Assembly (NCBI GenBank): GCA_030041305.1
Contig: JASHOC010000267.1
Span: 1 to 52,125 of the forward strand
Direction of reading: 5' to 3'
DNA: 52,125 bases
Origin: Acidobacteriaceae bacterium
Lineage (GTDB): Bacteria > Acidobacteriota > Terriglobia > Terriglobales > Acidobacteriaceae
The notes below the pieces were generated by a model. The model was not told the DNA's origin. It saw only the letters and a list, made by a program, of their open reading frames with translations, and made no database searches. Positions within the stretch are counted from its first letter, which is position 1, and every line of letters begins with the position of its first letter. The position numbers and the translations under genes are program-made. Shown here in pieces: positions 32,723 to 41,288 of the stretch.

Positions 32723-33139
32723 TCACTCCACACCCAGCACCTTCACAATCACCCGCTTTCTACGCTGCCCATCGAATTCGGCATAGAACACCCGCTGCCA
32801 CGTGCCCAGGTCGAGCCTGCCGTTCGTTACCGGGAGCGTGGTCTCATGATGCAGCAGCAGCGACTTCAAATGTGCGTCGCCGTTGTCTTCGCCGGTGTGG
32901 TGGTGCCGGTAATCGGGCCGCGCCGGAGCCAGTTTCTCCAGCCACTCGCCGATGTCCTCGATCAATCCACTCTCCAGGTCGTTCACGTAAATCGCCGCCG
33001 TAATATGCATCGGCGAGACAAAACACAATCCATCCTTCACCCCGCTGCGCTCGACAATCTTTTCCACTTCATCGGTGATGTGCACCATCTCCCGCCGCTT
33101 GCGGGTCTCAAAAACCAGATACTCCGTATGACTCTTCAT
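32723..33139 (-). CDS. YjbQ-family protein (UPF0047)
   Basis: A 138-residue member of the YjbQ/UPF0047 family, which has weak thiamine-phosphate synthase activity in known members. Motifs include [40 protein letters not shown] and the C-terminal [19 protein letters not shown]. The ATG at 33139 matches the family N-terminus; the open frame extends far upstream without sense. It is divergent from the endonuclease III-like gene. Confidence 0.85.
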   Translation of the reverse strand: MKSHTEYLVFETRKRREMVHITDEVEKIVERSGVKDGLCFVSPMHITAAIYVNDLESGLIEDIGEWLEKLAPARPDYRHHHTGEDNGDAHLKSLLLHHETTLPVTNGRLDLGTWQRVFYAEFDGQRRKRVIVKVLGVE

Positions 33140-33238
33140 GCCGCTCTCCTGGTCCCCGATTTCGCCGTTCCTCCGCTTATCCTTACCATAGCCGTGAAGT
33201 CCCGCCGACCGCCCACTGCCCCGCAACGCCTCCGCCGC

Positions 33239-33919
33239 ATGCACGACCGTCTCACAGCAGCCTACGGGCCGCAGCGTTGGTGGCCGGCCGAAACCCCGTT
33301 CGAGGTCATTCTCGGCGCCTATCTCACCCAAAACACCTCCTGGCGCGCCGTCGAGCGCTCGCTCGCCAACCTGCGCGCCGCCGGAGCGCTTTCGCTCGAC
33401 GGCCTGCGCACCCTCCCGCTCGACAAACTCCGCCGCCTCATCCAGCCCTCCGGCTTTTACACGCGCAAGGCGCCCGCCCTCAAAGCCTTCGTCGCCATGC
33501 TCGACCGCGAATTCTCCGGCTCGCTCGAAAACATGGCCGCTATGCCCGCGCCCCAGCTTCGCAGCCGGCTTCTTGCTCTTCCCGGCGTCGGAGCCGAAAC
33601 CGCCGACGCCATCCTCCTTTACGCCCTTGGCGTTCCTGTTCCCGTGGCCGACGAGTACTTGCGCCGCATCGCCGAACGCCACCAGCTTCTCGACACACCT
33701 ACCGGCGCCGCTCGCATCGGTTATGACCACCTCGTCGATCTCACCCGCCGCGCCTTCGCGCCCGACCCTGCCGCCCGCCAGGCGCAGCTCTTCAATGAAT
33801 TTCACGCTCTCACCGTCGCCGTCGGGAAAGCCCACTGTGGCCGCATCCCGAAATGCGAAGGTTGCCCCTTAGCCGCCGACCTGCGCCACGTTATCAAGGG
33901 CGCCGACCCCGACCCCTGA
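33239..33919 (+). CDS. Endonuclease III-domain DNA glycosylase
   Basis: A 226-residue HhH-GPD protein related to endonuclease III and MagIII-type glycosylases, which remove damaged bases. The helix-hairpin-helix [17 protein letters not shown] and the catalytic Asp in VADEYLRRI are present. The Lys of the bifunctional endonuclease III is replaced by Glu in the hairpin (GVGAETAD), so it may be a glycosylase without lyase activity. The C-terminus has cysteines C-x5-C-x2-C, one short of a standard four-Cys 4Fe-4S motif. An in-frame GTG at 33194 would add 15 residues. Its stop lies in a tandem repeat array. Confidence 0.75.
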   Translation: MHDRLTAAYGPQRWWPAETPFEVILGAYLTQNTSWRAVERSLANLRAAGALSLDGLRTLPLDKLRRLIQPSGFYTRKAPALKAFVAMLDREFSGSLENMAAMPAPQLRSRLLALPGVGAETADAILLYALGVPVPVADEYLRRIAERHQLLDTPTGAARIGYDHLVDLTRRAFAPDPAARQAQLFNEFHALTVAVGKAHCGRIPKCEGCPLAADLRHVIKGADPDP

Positions 33920-33966
33920 CCACCGATCACCGACCACTGACCACCGATCACCGACCCCTGATCACT
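33905..33966 (+). repeat. Short tandem repeats after the glycosylase gene
   Basis: Units of roughly 7-10 nt (accgatc, accgaccactg, accaccgatc) repeat several times. The array begins within the last codons of the glycosylase gene and supplies its TGA stop. It has no constant spacers, so it is not a CRISPR. Confidence 0.65.
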
Positions 33967-34003
33967 GAGTCCCCCAACCGTGCAGGCGTAATCTGGTTGC
34001 ATC

Positions 34004-34309
34004 ATGAGCCCATCTCCGCAACCGCCTCAAGTCAATCTTGCCCAAACCCCGGATTACCGCGAATCCTACGCCAACAGCGTGCAAGTGCGGGTGAGCGTCT
34101 GGGATTTTCAACTCGTCTTCGGCTTGGCCAGCAGCGAAAGTCCCGACCAGGTCACGATACGCAATCATCAGGCCATCTATCTGAGTCCCCAACAAGCCAA
34201 GGCCCTCTGGAACATCCTGGGCCAGAACATCGCTCAATACGAACAGGCCTTCGGCGCGCTGAACCTCGAGCCCAAGAGCCAGAACTTCCCCCAGGGATCG
34301 GTCAATTGA
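34004..34309 (+). CDS. DUF3467 protein
   Basis: A 101-residue small cytosolic protein of the DUF3467 family. It contains YANSVQVRVSVWDFQLVFG, followed by VTIRNHQAIYLSPQQAKAL and LGQNIAQYEQAFG. The function is not known. It starts 85 bp after the glycosylase stop, on the same strand, and 35 bp before the glycosyltransferase. Confidence 0.8.
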   Translation: MSPSPQPPQVNLAQTPDYRESYANSVQVRVSVWDFQLVFGLASSESPDQVTIRNHQAIYLSPQQAKALWNILGQNIAQYEQAFGALNLEPKSQNFPQGSVN

Positions 34310-34343
34310 AATCAGGAATCTATGTGGCCCCAGGAGCAACTCA

Positions 34344-35978
34344 TTGCGCGTGAAGCGTTTTCTGAACCCCTGGCCCGATGCGCCCCTGCCGCTCTGGATG
34401 ATCTTCCCCGTCATCTTTGCAGCCCTCTACGCCAGCCATCTCAGCCTCCTCCGCCTTCCCTATTACTGGGATGAGGCCGGCTACTACATCCCCGCCGCGT
34501 GGGATTTCTTCCGCACCGGCTCGCTCATCCCCATCACCACCATCTCCAACGCCCATCCGCCGCTGCCCAGCGTCTATCTCGCCCTGTGGTGGAAGCTCTC
34601 CGGCTTTCTGCCTGAAGTCACCCGCGAGGCGGTGCTCATGGTGGCCGCACTGGCCTTGCTTGCTGTCTGGCGTCTTACCATGCGTCTCACCGGCGTGGTC
34701 TCCGTAGCTCTCTGGACCACCCTGCTCACCGGCCTCTATCCCATCTGGTTCGCGCAAAGCTCGCTCGCTCACGCCGACATTTTTGCCGCCGCATGTTCGC
34801 TCTGGGGCCTGGTGTACGCGCTCCCTTGCCGCAACCGCAGGCCGGTGATCGCCGCGCTGTGGTTCTCCGCCGCCGCCTTGTGCAAGGAAACCTCCATCGC
34901 CATCCCCCTCACTTTGGCCGCCGTCAGCCTGGTTGACAGTTTTCGCCGCTCCCAGCCTGCGCGTTCCCGGCTCTGGCGACAGACGGCCTGGCTCTCTTCC
35001 TGTGTTCTGCCGCTGGCTGCTTGGTACATCTATCACTACGCAAAAACCGCCTATTTTTTCGGGAATCCCGCCTACTTCCGCTACAACGCCGAGTCCACCC
35101 TCGCTCCTCTCCGCATTCTGGCCGCCTTCGTCCATCGCGTCCTTCATCTCACCGCCCATATGAACCTCTTCGTTCCGGTGCTCATGGCCCTTGCCGCGCT
35201 GCTGCTCAATCCACGGCCTGACGCCGAGGGCCACGACCGCGCCGCCATCGCCCCTGCTGTCCTGCGCAGCATCTTTCTCCTGCTCCTGGTCGATGCGCTC
35301 CTGTTCAGCGTCCTTGGCGGGGCCCTGCTCACCCGCTATCTGCTGCCCATGTATCCCCTGGTGCTGTTGCTCGCGGTTACCGCCTTCTACCGCCGCGTCC
35401 CTTATTGGGAAGGCCTGGCGCTGCTCTCTGCCGCAGCCTTCGCGGCCGGCCTCTTCATCAATCCGCCCTACGGCTTTGCTCCCGAAGATAATCTCGCCTA
35501 CGCTAGCGTCGTCCGCATGCACCAAGCCGGCATCGACGAACTCGCCAAGCTCGATCCCGGCGCCACCGTGCTTACCGCCTGGCCTATGACCGACGAGCTC
35601 ACCCGTCCCGAGCTTGGCTATGTCAAGGAGCCTTGGAACGTCGTGCGCATCGAAGATTTCACCGCGCCGCAAATCGATCTTGCCGCCGGCGAACCAGAAA
35701 CCTATTCCGCCGCGCTGGTTTTTTCCACCAAGTACGATCCGCCCTCGCCGCTCCTCAGCCTGGGCGCCGAAAGCGCGGCCCTCGACGAGCGCTACTTCGG
35801 CCTTCATTTCGACATGCCGCCGGACGTGATTGCCCGCCGCCTGGGAGGCGATCTGGTCTGGAAAAACCAAGGTCAGGGCCTGTGGATCGCGCTCATTCGC
35901 TTCAACCGCCCGACGGAAGCGCGCTCGACGCGCGCGCCCAGCCAACGCGCGGCCGCGGCCGCGAGCCCCGCGCCATAG
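34344..35978 (+). CDS. ArnT/PMT-like membrane glycosyltransferase
   Basis: A 544-residue integral membrane protein with about 10-12 hydrophobic helices. The lumenal catalytic acid pair is suggested by YYWDEAGYYIPAAWD (about residues 40-54), the first extracytoplasmic loop typical of GT-C enzymes that transfer sugars from lipid-linked donors. The tail after about residue 430 is soluble and ends in low-complexity Ala/Arg/Pro. The start TTG (34344) has AGGAG 9 nt upstream and is used; a GTG two codons later is an alternative. The acceptor is unknown. Confidence 0.75.
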   Translation: MRVKRFLNPWPDAPLPLWMIFPVIFAALYASHLSLLRLPYYWDEAGYYIPAAWDFFRTGSLIPITTISNAHPPLPSVYLALWWKLSGFLPEVTREAVLMVAALALLAVWRLTMRLTGVVSVALWTTLLTGLYPIWFAQSSLAHADIFAAACSLWGLVYALPCRNRRPVIAALWFSAAALCKETSIAIPLTLAAVSLVDSFRRSQPARSRLWRQTAWLSSCVLPLAAWYIYHYAKTAYFFGNPAYFRYNAESTLAPLRILAAFVHRVLHLTAHMNLFVPVLMALAALLLNPRPDAEGHDRAAIAPAVLRSIFLLLLVDALLFSVLGGALLTRYLLPMYPLVLLLAVTAFYRRVPYWEGLALLSAAAFAAGLFINPPYGFAPEDNLAYASVVRMHQAGIDELAKLDPGATVLTAWPMTDELTRPELGYVKEPWNVVRIEDFTAPQIDLAAGEPETYSAALVFSTKYDPPSPLLSLGAESAALDERYFGLHFDMPPDVIARRLGGDLVWKNQGQGLWIALIRFNRPTEARSTRAPSQRAAAAASPAP

Positions 35979-36082
35979 CGGCTCTGTGGGCGCCCCATCT
36001 GGTAGCCCTCTGGCACGCCGTCTTTGCTCTTGCCGCAAGGGTGGGAGGGAATCCTTTCCCGCGGTCAGAAATCCAGCTGCCC

Positions 36083-36880
36083 TCACTCCCCCAGCATCAA
36101 GCGCTGAATCCCCGTCGCCCGGCCCGTCTCCGCCTCGCACCCAATCAGCGCCGCACACATCTTGGGATTTCCCTTGGCCGCCTCGAATTTGCCCGGCATC
36201 CCGGTCAGGAACCTATCCAGCACCAGCCCCCGTTCCACGCCGATCACGCTGTCGTACGGCCCGCTCATGCCCACGTCGGTCTGGTACGCGGTCCCGCCCG
36301 GCAACACCCGCTCGTCGGCCGTGGGCACATGCGTGTGCGTGCCCAGCACCGCCGTTACGCGCCCATCCAAATACCACCCCATGGCGATTTTTTCGCTCGT
36401 CACCTCGGCGTGAAAGTCCACCACGATCACCTTGGCTCGTATCCCCCTGAGCACCGTGTCGATGCACTCAAACGGGTCGTTGGTGGCGGGCATGTACACG
36501 CGGCCTTGCAGGTTCACCACCGCGAATTCCACCCCGCTCGCGGTCGCGCCTTCAAACACGCCGTACCCCGGCGTTCCGCGCTGGAAATTCGCCGGCCGCA
36601 ACAGCCGCCGCGGCCGTCCTAGGCTATCCGGCGCCGCCGATTTCAAATAGTCAACAAGCTCCTTCTTGTCCCACACGTGGTTGCCGGTGGTCAGCACATC
36701 TGCGCCCAAGTCGAAAATCTCCTCGGCGATCGGCGGCGTCACGCCAAACCCGCCCGCGGCGTTCTCGACATTGATTATCGTCAGCTCCACGCCGTGCGCC
36801 GCGCGCACGTGCCCAATGTGCCCACGCACAATCCTGCGCCCCGCGCTCCCAAAAATGTCGCCGACAAAAAGTATGTTCAA
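36083..36880 (-). CDS. YmdB-family metallophosphoesterase
   Basis: A 265-residue calcineurin-type phosphoesterase of the TIGR00282/YmdB family (known members hydrolyse 2',3'-cyclic nucleotides). Metal-binding motifs: FVGDIFGSAG (first Asp), INVENAAGGFG (Glu/Asn), TTGNHVWD (GNH), VVDFHAEVTSEK and GTHTHVPTADER (GxHTH). Full length. It ends convergent to the glycosyltransferase, with about 100 bp between, and begins 26 bp before the heptamer array downstream of the four-helix gene. Confidence 0.9.
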   Translation of the reverse strand: MNILFVGDIFGSAGRRIVRGHIGHVRAAHGVELTIINVENAAGGFGVTPPIAEEIFDLGADVLTTGNHVWDKKELVDYLKSAAPDSLGRPRRLLRPANFQRGTPGYGVFEGATASGVEFAVVNLQGRVYMPATNDPFECIDTVLRGIRAKVIVVDFHAEVTSEKIAMGWYLDGRVTAVLGTHTHVPTADERVLPGGTAYQTDVGMSGPYDSVIGVERGLVLDRFLTGMPGKFEAAKGNPKMCAALIGCEAETGRATGIQRLMLGE

Positions 36881-36905
36881 TGGCGTCCGATGCTCCTGTG
36901 TGAAA

Positions 36906-36927
36906 GGGACTAGGGACTAGGGACTAG
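36906..36927 (+). repeat. Heptamer array, left of four-helix gene
   Basis: Three perfect copies of gggacta followed by g. The four-helix-bundle gene (minus strand) ends inside this array: its stop TAG is the complement of 36910-36912. The right-hand array at 37307 is in the opposite orientation. Confidence 0.85.
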
Positions 36928-37293
36928 AGGCGCGGACCTGGACTGAAGGGACTTCATCATTGCGCGCAACATGCGGCCAACTTCGCTGCACAATCCTTCC
37001 GCAACTTCGAGTGCCTGCTTCGAGCCGAAGTTGAGAGCCCTTGCGATCACAAGTTGGGTTTCCACTTCACAGGCCGAGCCGCGGGAATGGCCTAAAAACT
37101 GGATGTATTCACCCTTGGTCGAGCGGCCGTATCCCTCTGCGATGTTGCTGGCGACGGAAACGGAGGCCCTGCGAAGCTGATTCGTGAGGCCGCATCGCTC
37201 TGCATCGGGAAACGCGTCCGTTAATTTGTAGATCGCTAATGTCAGTTCAATCGCGCGTTGCCATACCGCCAAATCTCGAAACGAATCGCCCAT
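36910..37293 (-). CDS. Four-helix-bundle protein (S23/Avd-like)
   Basis: A 127-residue protein of the four-helix-bundle family first seen in intervening sequences of 23S rRNA genes and structurally related to the Avd accessory protein of diversity-generating retroelements. Typical segments are FRDLAVWQRAIELTLAIYKL, LTNQLRRASVSVASNIAEGY and a LGHSRGSACEVETQL helix. There is no rRNA gene or reverse transcriptase in the window. It is bracketed by opposed gggacta heptamer arrays, one of which supplies its stop codon and the other that of lysS. The last residues (APLVPSP) are encoded by the array. Confidence 0.85.
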   Translation of the reverse strand: MGDSFRDLAVWQRAIELTLAIYKLTDAFPDAERCGLTNQLRRASVSVASNIAEGYGRSTKGEYIQFLGHSRGSACEVETQLVIARALNFGSKQALEVAEGLCSEVGRMLRAMMKSLQSRSAPLVPSP

Positions 37294-37306
37294 CGCTTGC
37301 CTCTTG

Positions 37307-37340
37307 CCCTATAGTCCCTAGTCCCTAGCCCCTAGTCCCT
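37307..37340 (-). repeat. Heptamer array, right of four-helix gene, covers lysS stop
   Basis: Imperfect copies of tagtccc (complement gggacta), opposite in orientation to the left array. The lysS TAG (complement of 37318-37320) and its last residues LGARD are encoded here. Confidence 0.8.
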
Positions 37341-38982
37341 GTTCTCTCCGCATCAGCGGAAAGAGAATCACATCCCGGATCGACTTCGCTCCCGTCAGCA
37401 GCATCACCAGCCGGTCGACGCCGACGCCCATGCCCCCCGTCGGCGGCAGCCCATACGCCAGCGCGCGGACGTAATCCTCGTCCATCGCGTGCGCCTCTTC
37501 GTCGCCGCGGAAGCGCTCCGCCAACTGCTGCTCGAAGCGCTTGTGCTGCTCCACAGGATCGTTCAGCTCGCTGAAAGCATTGCCCAACTCGAACCCGCCT
37601 GCATACACCTCAAACCGCTCCACCCAATCCGGATCGTCCGCCTTCTGCTTCGACAGCGGCGAAACGGCCGTCGGAAACTCATAGATGATCGTGGGCTGGA
37701 CAAGCCGTTCTTCGGCGACGGCCTCGAAACTTTCGGCGATAGCTTTGCCAAGCGAGCTTTGTTCCAGCTTGAGTGAATTGCGCACGAAGTTCAGGGCCAT
37801 ATAAAGCGGATAATGTTGGCTCAGTCTTGGGGGGGGATCCTGTCGGGCTCCCTGTGCATTCAGTACAAATCCTGGTCTGACCTCAATCCCTCCGGTGAGT
37901 AACTTGTCGAGCCAAGCAAGCAAAGAACTGGTGTTGCTAAGGTCGTTCACCGTAGGCGCTGGTCCTGCATCCTCCGGCCACCACTTAACAATCGCCTCCC
38001 GCATCGTCAGCCGCTCAAACTCCCCAAAATCAATTTGCGTCCCATTGAACTCGGAAACCGTCGTCCCATTCACCTCCATCGCCACAAACTTGAACAGCTC
38101 CTCCGTCAAATCCATTAAATCGTGATAATCCGCATACGCCTGATAAAACTCCAGCATCGTGAACTCGGGATTGTGCTGCGTGCTCACGCCCTCGTTCCGG
38201 AAGTTGCGGTTGATCTCGTACACCCGGTCGAGGCCGCCCACCACCAGCCGCTTCAAATAAAGCTCCGGCGCAATGCGCAAAAACAAATCCATATCCAGCG
38301 CATTATGGTGCGTCGTGAACGGCCGCGCCGCCGCGCCCCCGGCGATGGGCTGCATCATCGGCGTTTCCACCTCGAGATAGCCACGACTATCAAAAAACGT
38401 TCGCAGTGCGCGCAGCACCTTGGCTCGCTTCACAAACACTTCGCGGCTGTCTAAATTCGCGAACAGATCCACATACCGCTGCCGGTAGCGCAGCTCCACG
38501 TCGGCCAATCCGTGATACTTCTCCGGCAGCGCCAGCATGGCCTTCGAAAGAAACACCAGCCGTTCCACGTGCACCGTCAACTCGCCCGTCCGCGTGCGAA
38601 ACAGATACCCGGTCACGCCAATGTGGTCGCCCAGGTCGAGCAGCTTATACAGCGCGAACCCCTCCTCGCCCACCGCATCCAGCCGCACATAAATCTGCAG
38701 CCGCGCCCCCTCCTGCTGTAGCGTGGCGAAGCCCGCCTTGCCCTGCTGGCGAATCGCCATGATCCGCCCCGCCACAGACACCGTGACGCGCTCCGCCTCC
38801 AGCGTCTCGCCTGTCGCCTCGCCCCACCGCGCGCGCGCCTCGCGCAAGCTCATCGCCGGTTGCTCGCCCGCCGCCGGCGGAAACCGGTTGGGATACGCCG
38901 CCTGCCCTAGCTTCTGAATTTCTTCGAGTTTGCTTCGGCGCAACTCAAACAGATTGCGCTCGAATTCCGATTCGAACTCCAT
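37318..38982 (-). CDS. lysS: Lysyl-tRNA synthetase (class II)
   Basis: A 554-residue cytosolic enzyme charging tRNA-Lys. It has the OB-fold anticodon domain ([21 protein letters not shown]), motif 1 region ([17 protein letters not shown]), motif 2 ([22 protein letters not shown] with FRNEG) and motif 3 ([15 protein letters not shown]). The length is above the usual 490-510. Between about residues 345 and 410, a stretch running [11 protein letters not shown] to [12 protein letters not shown] has no clear family counterpart, and its DNA is visibly less GC-rich. The C-terminal residues come from a heptamer array. Transcribed toward the four-helix gene. Confidence 0.85.
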   Translation of the reverse strand: MEFESEFERNLFELRRSKLEEIQKLGQAAYPNRFPPAAGEQPAMSLREARARWGEATGETLEAERVTVSVAGRIMAIRQQGKAGFATLQQEGARLQIYVRLDAVGEEGFALYKLLDLGDHIGVTGYLFRTRTGELTVHVERLVFLSKAMLALPEKYHGLADVELRYRQRYVDLFANLDSREVFVKRAKVLRALRTFFDSRGYLEVETPMMQPIAGGAAARPFTTHHNALDMDLFLRIAPELYLKRLVVGGLDRVYEINRNFRNEGVSTQHNPEFTMLEFYQAYADYHDLMDLTEELFKFVAMEVNGTTVSEFNGTQIDFGEFERLTMREAIVKWWPEDAGPAPTVNDLSNTSSLLAWLDKLLTGGIEVRPGFVLNAQGARQDPPPRLSQHYPLYMALNFVRNSLKLEQSSLGKAIAESFEAVAEERLVQPTIIYEFPTAVSPLSKQKADDPDWVERFEVYAGGFELGNAFSELNDPVEQHKRFEQQLAERFRGDEEAHAMDEDYVRALAYGLPPTGGMGVGVDRLVMLLTGAKSIRDVILFPLMRREQGLGARD

Positions 38983-39068
38983 GCGTGGTTTTTTCCTAAG
39001 AGAATCGAAAGGTCTAACCGCCAGTATAGCGGCTGCTTCTGCCGCCTTCGCCCTACCGCCCGCTCATC

Positions 39069-39416
39069 GTGTATAACCACGTTGGAGTGCCCTTCCACCG
39101 TCCCATTCCGGACCCCAAGCCGCGCGGCAAGGGCTCGGGCGTCATCGACGCCATCGTCCAGGCCGAAAAGATGATCCAGGTCGCGCTCATCCTGCCCTGC
39201 GCGGCCTTCATCGGCTGGCTGGCCGGCGCCTGGATCGGCAGCCGCCTCCATCAGCCATGGATTGCCCTTGTCGGCATCATCTTTGGCGGCGTCTCCGGCC
39301 TTATCTACGTGGTGCGTCTTGCCCTCCAGGCCGGCAATGAGTCCGCCCGCCTCGACTCCGGCGGCCCTGGCGATCAGGACCCCACCGGCAAAGGAAAAGG
39401 CTCCGGCCAGCCATGA
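39069..39416 (+). CDS. AtpZ/AtpI-like small membrane protein
   Basis: A 115-residue protein with two hydrophobic helices (QVALILPCAAFIGWLAGAWI and ALVGIIFGGVSGLIYVVRL), as in the AtpZ/AtpI family encoded upstream of F0 genes, thought to help assemble the c ring. It has a GTG start 86 bp from the lysS start and overlaps the next gene by 4 bp (ATGA). Identity rests on size, topology and position. Confidence 0.7.
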   Translation: MYNHVGVPFHRPIPDPKPRGKGSGVIDAIVQAEKMIQVALILPCAAFIGWLAGAWIGSRLHQPWIALVGIIFGGVSGLIYVVRLALQAGNESARLDSGGPGDQDPTGKGKGSGQP

Positions 39417-39841
39417 CCGACGAAATCCACTCCCTCGCCACACTCACCGATACGGGTCTCGACGCCCTGCTCAAGCGCGCCTTGCGCATCACCCTCATCA
39501 CCGGCACGCTGGCCTCGCTCATCCTCTGGAAGGCCGCGGGTTGGCGCAACGCCGCCATGCTGGCCACAGGCATGGCCATCTCCGCCGCCAGCATTTGCGA
39601 GTGGCGCCGCCTGGTTCGCGTCATCAACTATCATTTCGACCGCGCCTCGCGCGAACAAAAGCCGCCGCCCCGGGACACGGTCCTTGCCGCCGTCTTTTTT
39701 CTCCTCCGGCTCGCCATCTTCGCCGGGGCCATTTATGGTAGCCTGAAATGTTTCCGAGGTTCGGTCGTAGCGCTTCTGTGCGGCCTTGGCCTGGCGGTCT
39801 TGGCTATGCTTTGGGAGGCGGTTCGCCTGCTTCGCGACTGA
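39413..39841 (+). CDS. ATP synthase subunit I-like protein
   Basis: A 142-residue protein with about four membrane helices: RITLITGTLASLILWKAAGW, NAAMLATGMAISAASI, AAVFFLLRLAIFAGAIYG and SVVALLCGLGLAVLAMLWEA. Its place between the AtpZ-like gene and atpB indicates the ATP synthase subunit I role (c-ring assembly or Mg2+ handling in related systems). It overlaps the preceding stop by 4 bp. Confidence 0.7.
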   Translation: MTDEIHSLATLTDTGLDALLKRALRITLITGTLASLILWKAAGWRNAAMLATGMAISAASICEWRRLVRVINYHFDRASREQKPPPRDTVLAAVFFLLRLAIFAGAIYGSLKCFRGSVVALLCGLGLAVLAMLWEAVRLLRD

Positions 39842-39950
39842 TCTTCACATCGGCGGTTAGAGATCGAAAAACTGGGGCGCACCCTCCCGCCCGCAAATTC
39901 TTTTTGCGGCTTGGCTCGGGACGCCACCAGGGAACGGAAAAGCCTCCTCC

Positions 39951-40691
39951 ATGCAGGAACTCGGCATTACCCATTTCTTCAACGGTATCTTCGGGCCCTG
40001 GTTCGCCTGGATGATGGGGTTGGTCGGCGTGCATCCCGTCCACCGCAACGCGCCCATCAACGACACCTTCGCCCTCGAAATGCTCGTGGCCTTCTTCCTC
40101 ATCGCCTTTTTCATCGTTGTCCGCCTGACGCTTTCGGTCGAGCACCCCAACCCCGCGCAGCACATCGCCGAGATCATCCACGAGACCGTCGGCGGCCTGG
40201 CCGACCAGGTCATCGGCCACGGCTACGAGCGCTTTCAGGCCTTCGCCACCTGTGTCGGCCTTTTCATCCTGCTCAACAACCTCATCGGCCTCTTGCTCGG
40301 TCTCATCCCGGGCGTCATTACTCCCACCGGCGAGCCGGTTGTGCCGCTGGGCATTGCCGTCCTCACGTTTCTCTACTACAACTACCACGGCGTGCGGGTG
40401 AACGGGCCTCGTTACATCAAGCAGTTTTTAGGGCCGCTGTGGTGGCTCGCCCCGCTGATGTTCATCATTGAGATCGTCTCCCACCTCGCGCGCATGTTGT
40501 CGCTCACCGTTCGTCTCTACGCCAACATGTTCGCCAGCGACCTGTTGACGCTGGTTTGGTTCTCGATCATTCCCATCGCCGTGCCGGCCGTCTTCCTGGG
40601 CCTGCATTTCGCCGTGTCCGTCATTCAGGCTTTCGTCTTCATGCTGCTGGCCATGATTTATCTGTCCATGGCGGTGGCGCACGAGCATTAG
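39951..40691 (+). CDS. atpB: ATP synthase F0 subunit a
   Basis: A 246-residue stator subunit a with five to six membrane helices. The essential Arg is in LTVRLYANMFASDLL, and the C-terminal helix is IQAFVFMLLAMIYLSMAV. An N-terminal amphipathic region HFFNGIFGPWFAWMMGLVGV precedes it. Full length for the family. It sits in the short operon atpZ/atpI-like, atpB, atpE; no F1 genes follow. Confidence 0.9.
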   Translation: MQELGITHFFNGIFGPWFAWMMGLVGVHPVHRNAPINDTFALEMLVAFFLIAFFIVVRLTLSVEHPNPAQHIAEIIHETVGGLADQVIGHGYERFQAFATCVGLFILLNNLIGLLLGLIPGVITPTGEPVVPLGIAVLTFLYYNYHGVRVNGPRYIKQFLGPLWWLAPLMFIIEIVSHLARMLSLTVRLYANMFASDLLTLVWFSIIPIAVPAVFLGLHFAVSVIQAFVFMLLAMIYLSMAVAHEH

Positions 40692-40840
40692 AAGCTAGCA
40701 GCTAAAAGCTGCTTTTCAACTTTCCGCCGGAGCCGCTTCCGCTCCGGACCATCGGTCGGCCGCAAGTGTGAGGAGGCCAAAGGCGTGGAGGCAGCTTCGA
40801 CTGCCAGCTCTAAGCTGAGAGCTGAAAGCTGCTTTCCGCC
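40689..40840. repeat. agctg-type repeats between atpB and atpE
   Basis: At the left (40689-40720) gaagctagcagctaaaagct and at the right (40800-40840) copies of agct(c/g)taa/agctgaga/agctgaaa recur, each followed by gctgctttcc-like sequence. Similar agctgctttt occurs at 30871-30885 before motA2. Part of the family of degenerate octamer arrays that start at stop codons in this window. Confidence 0.55.
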
Positions 40841-40895
40841 GGCACGGTGAGCCTCAACCACCCCCTGGCGGCCAATTCAAGGAAGCAGGAGAACT

Positions 40896-41192
40896 ATGAC
40901 GAAATTGCAATATCTCTTCATGGCCTTGACGGCCCTCTGTTTCGCCGTCCCGGCCTTCGCGCAAGGAACGTCGCCCGCCCTTAACCTGATCCCCATCGGC
41001 GCCGGTCTTGGCATGGGCCTGGCCGCCGGCCTGTGCGGCATGGGCCAGGGGCGCGCCGTCGGCTCTGCCTGCGAGTCGCTGGCCCGCAACCCCGGAACCC
41101 GCGCCGGCATCATGTTGTTCCTGGTCCTTGGCCTCGCCTTCATCGAGTCGCTCACGCTGTTCACCCTGGTCATCGTCTTCGCCAAAATGTAA
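40896..41192 (+). CDS. atpE: ATP synthase F0 subunit c with leader-like N-terminus
   Basis: A 98-residue c-ring subunit. The N-terminus MTKLQYLFMALTALCFAVPA looks like a signal peptide (AFA cleavage site at residues 20-22), so the mature form would have about 76 residues. The hairpin consists of LNLIPIGAGLGMGLAAGLC and GIMLFLVLGLAFIESLTLFT. The ion-binding Glu is in FIES, preceded in helix 1 by GMGQG. Gln (helix 1), Glu and Ser (helix 2) resemble the Na+-binding set of Ilyobacter (Q32, E65, S66), but the Thr67/Tyr70 positions are Leu and Phe. AGGAGA lies 5 nt before the ATG. Confidence 0.85.
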   Translation: MTKLQYLFMALTALCFAVPAFAQGTSPALNLIPIGAGLGMGLAAGLCGMGQGRAVGSACESLARNPGTRAGIMLFLVLGLAFIESLTLFTLVIVFAKM

Positions 41193-41204
41193 GCTCCGGC
41201 TTGC

Positions 41205-41262
41205 CGCCCGGGTTCCAGCGCCGGATCCCGGGCAGCCTGCCGCTTGGAACCGGCGCTCGATT
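41205..41262. terminator. GC-rich hairpin after atpE, possible bidirectional terminator
   Basis: The short spacer between convergent atpE and the minus-strand hypothetical gene contains complementary pieces agcgccgg/ccggcgct and ggttcc/ggaacc around cccgggcagcctgcc. A strong structure would form in both directions. No T-tract, so this is a weak prediction. Confidence 0.35.
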
Positions 41263-41288
41263 CCGCCCTCCGCCAATCGCCAGGCTGC

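Noticed and set aside
33905..33966. Regular short repeats that could suggest a CRISPR
   Set aside because: Units are 7-10 nt, degenerate and without spacers; no cas genes nearby.
34341..36158. Long open frame on the minus strand opposite the glycosyltransferase
   Set aside because: Low-complexity Gly/Glu/Arg-rich translation typical of the antisense of GC-rich coding DNA; the plus strand gives a clear membrane enzyme.
36910..37293. Diversity-generating retroelement around the Avd-like protein
   Set aside because: No reverse transcriptase, template repeat or variable repeat is present in the window.
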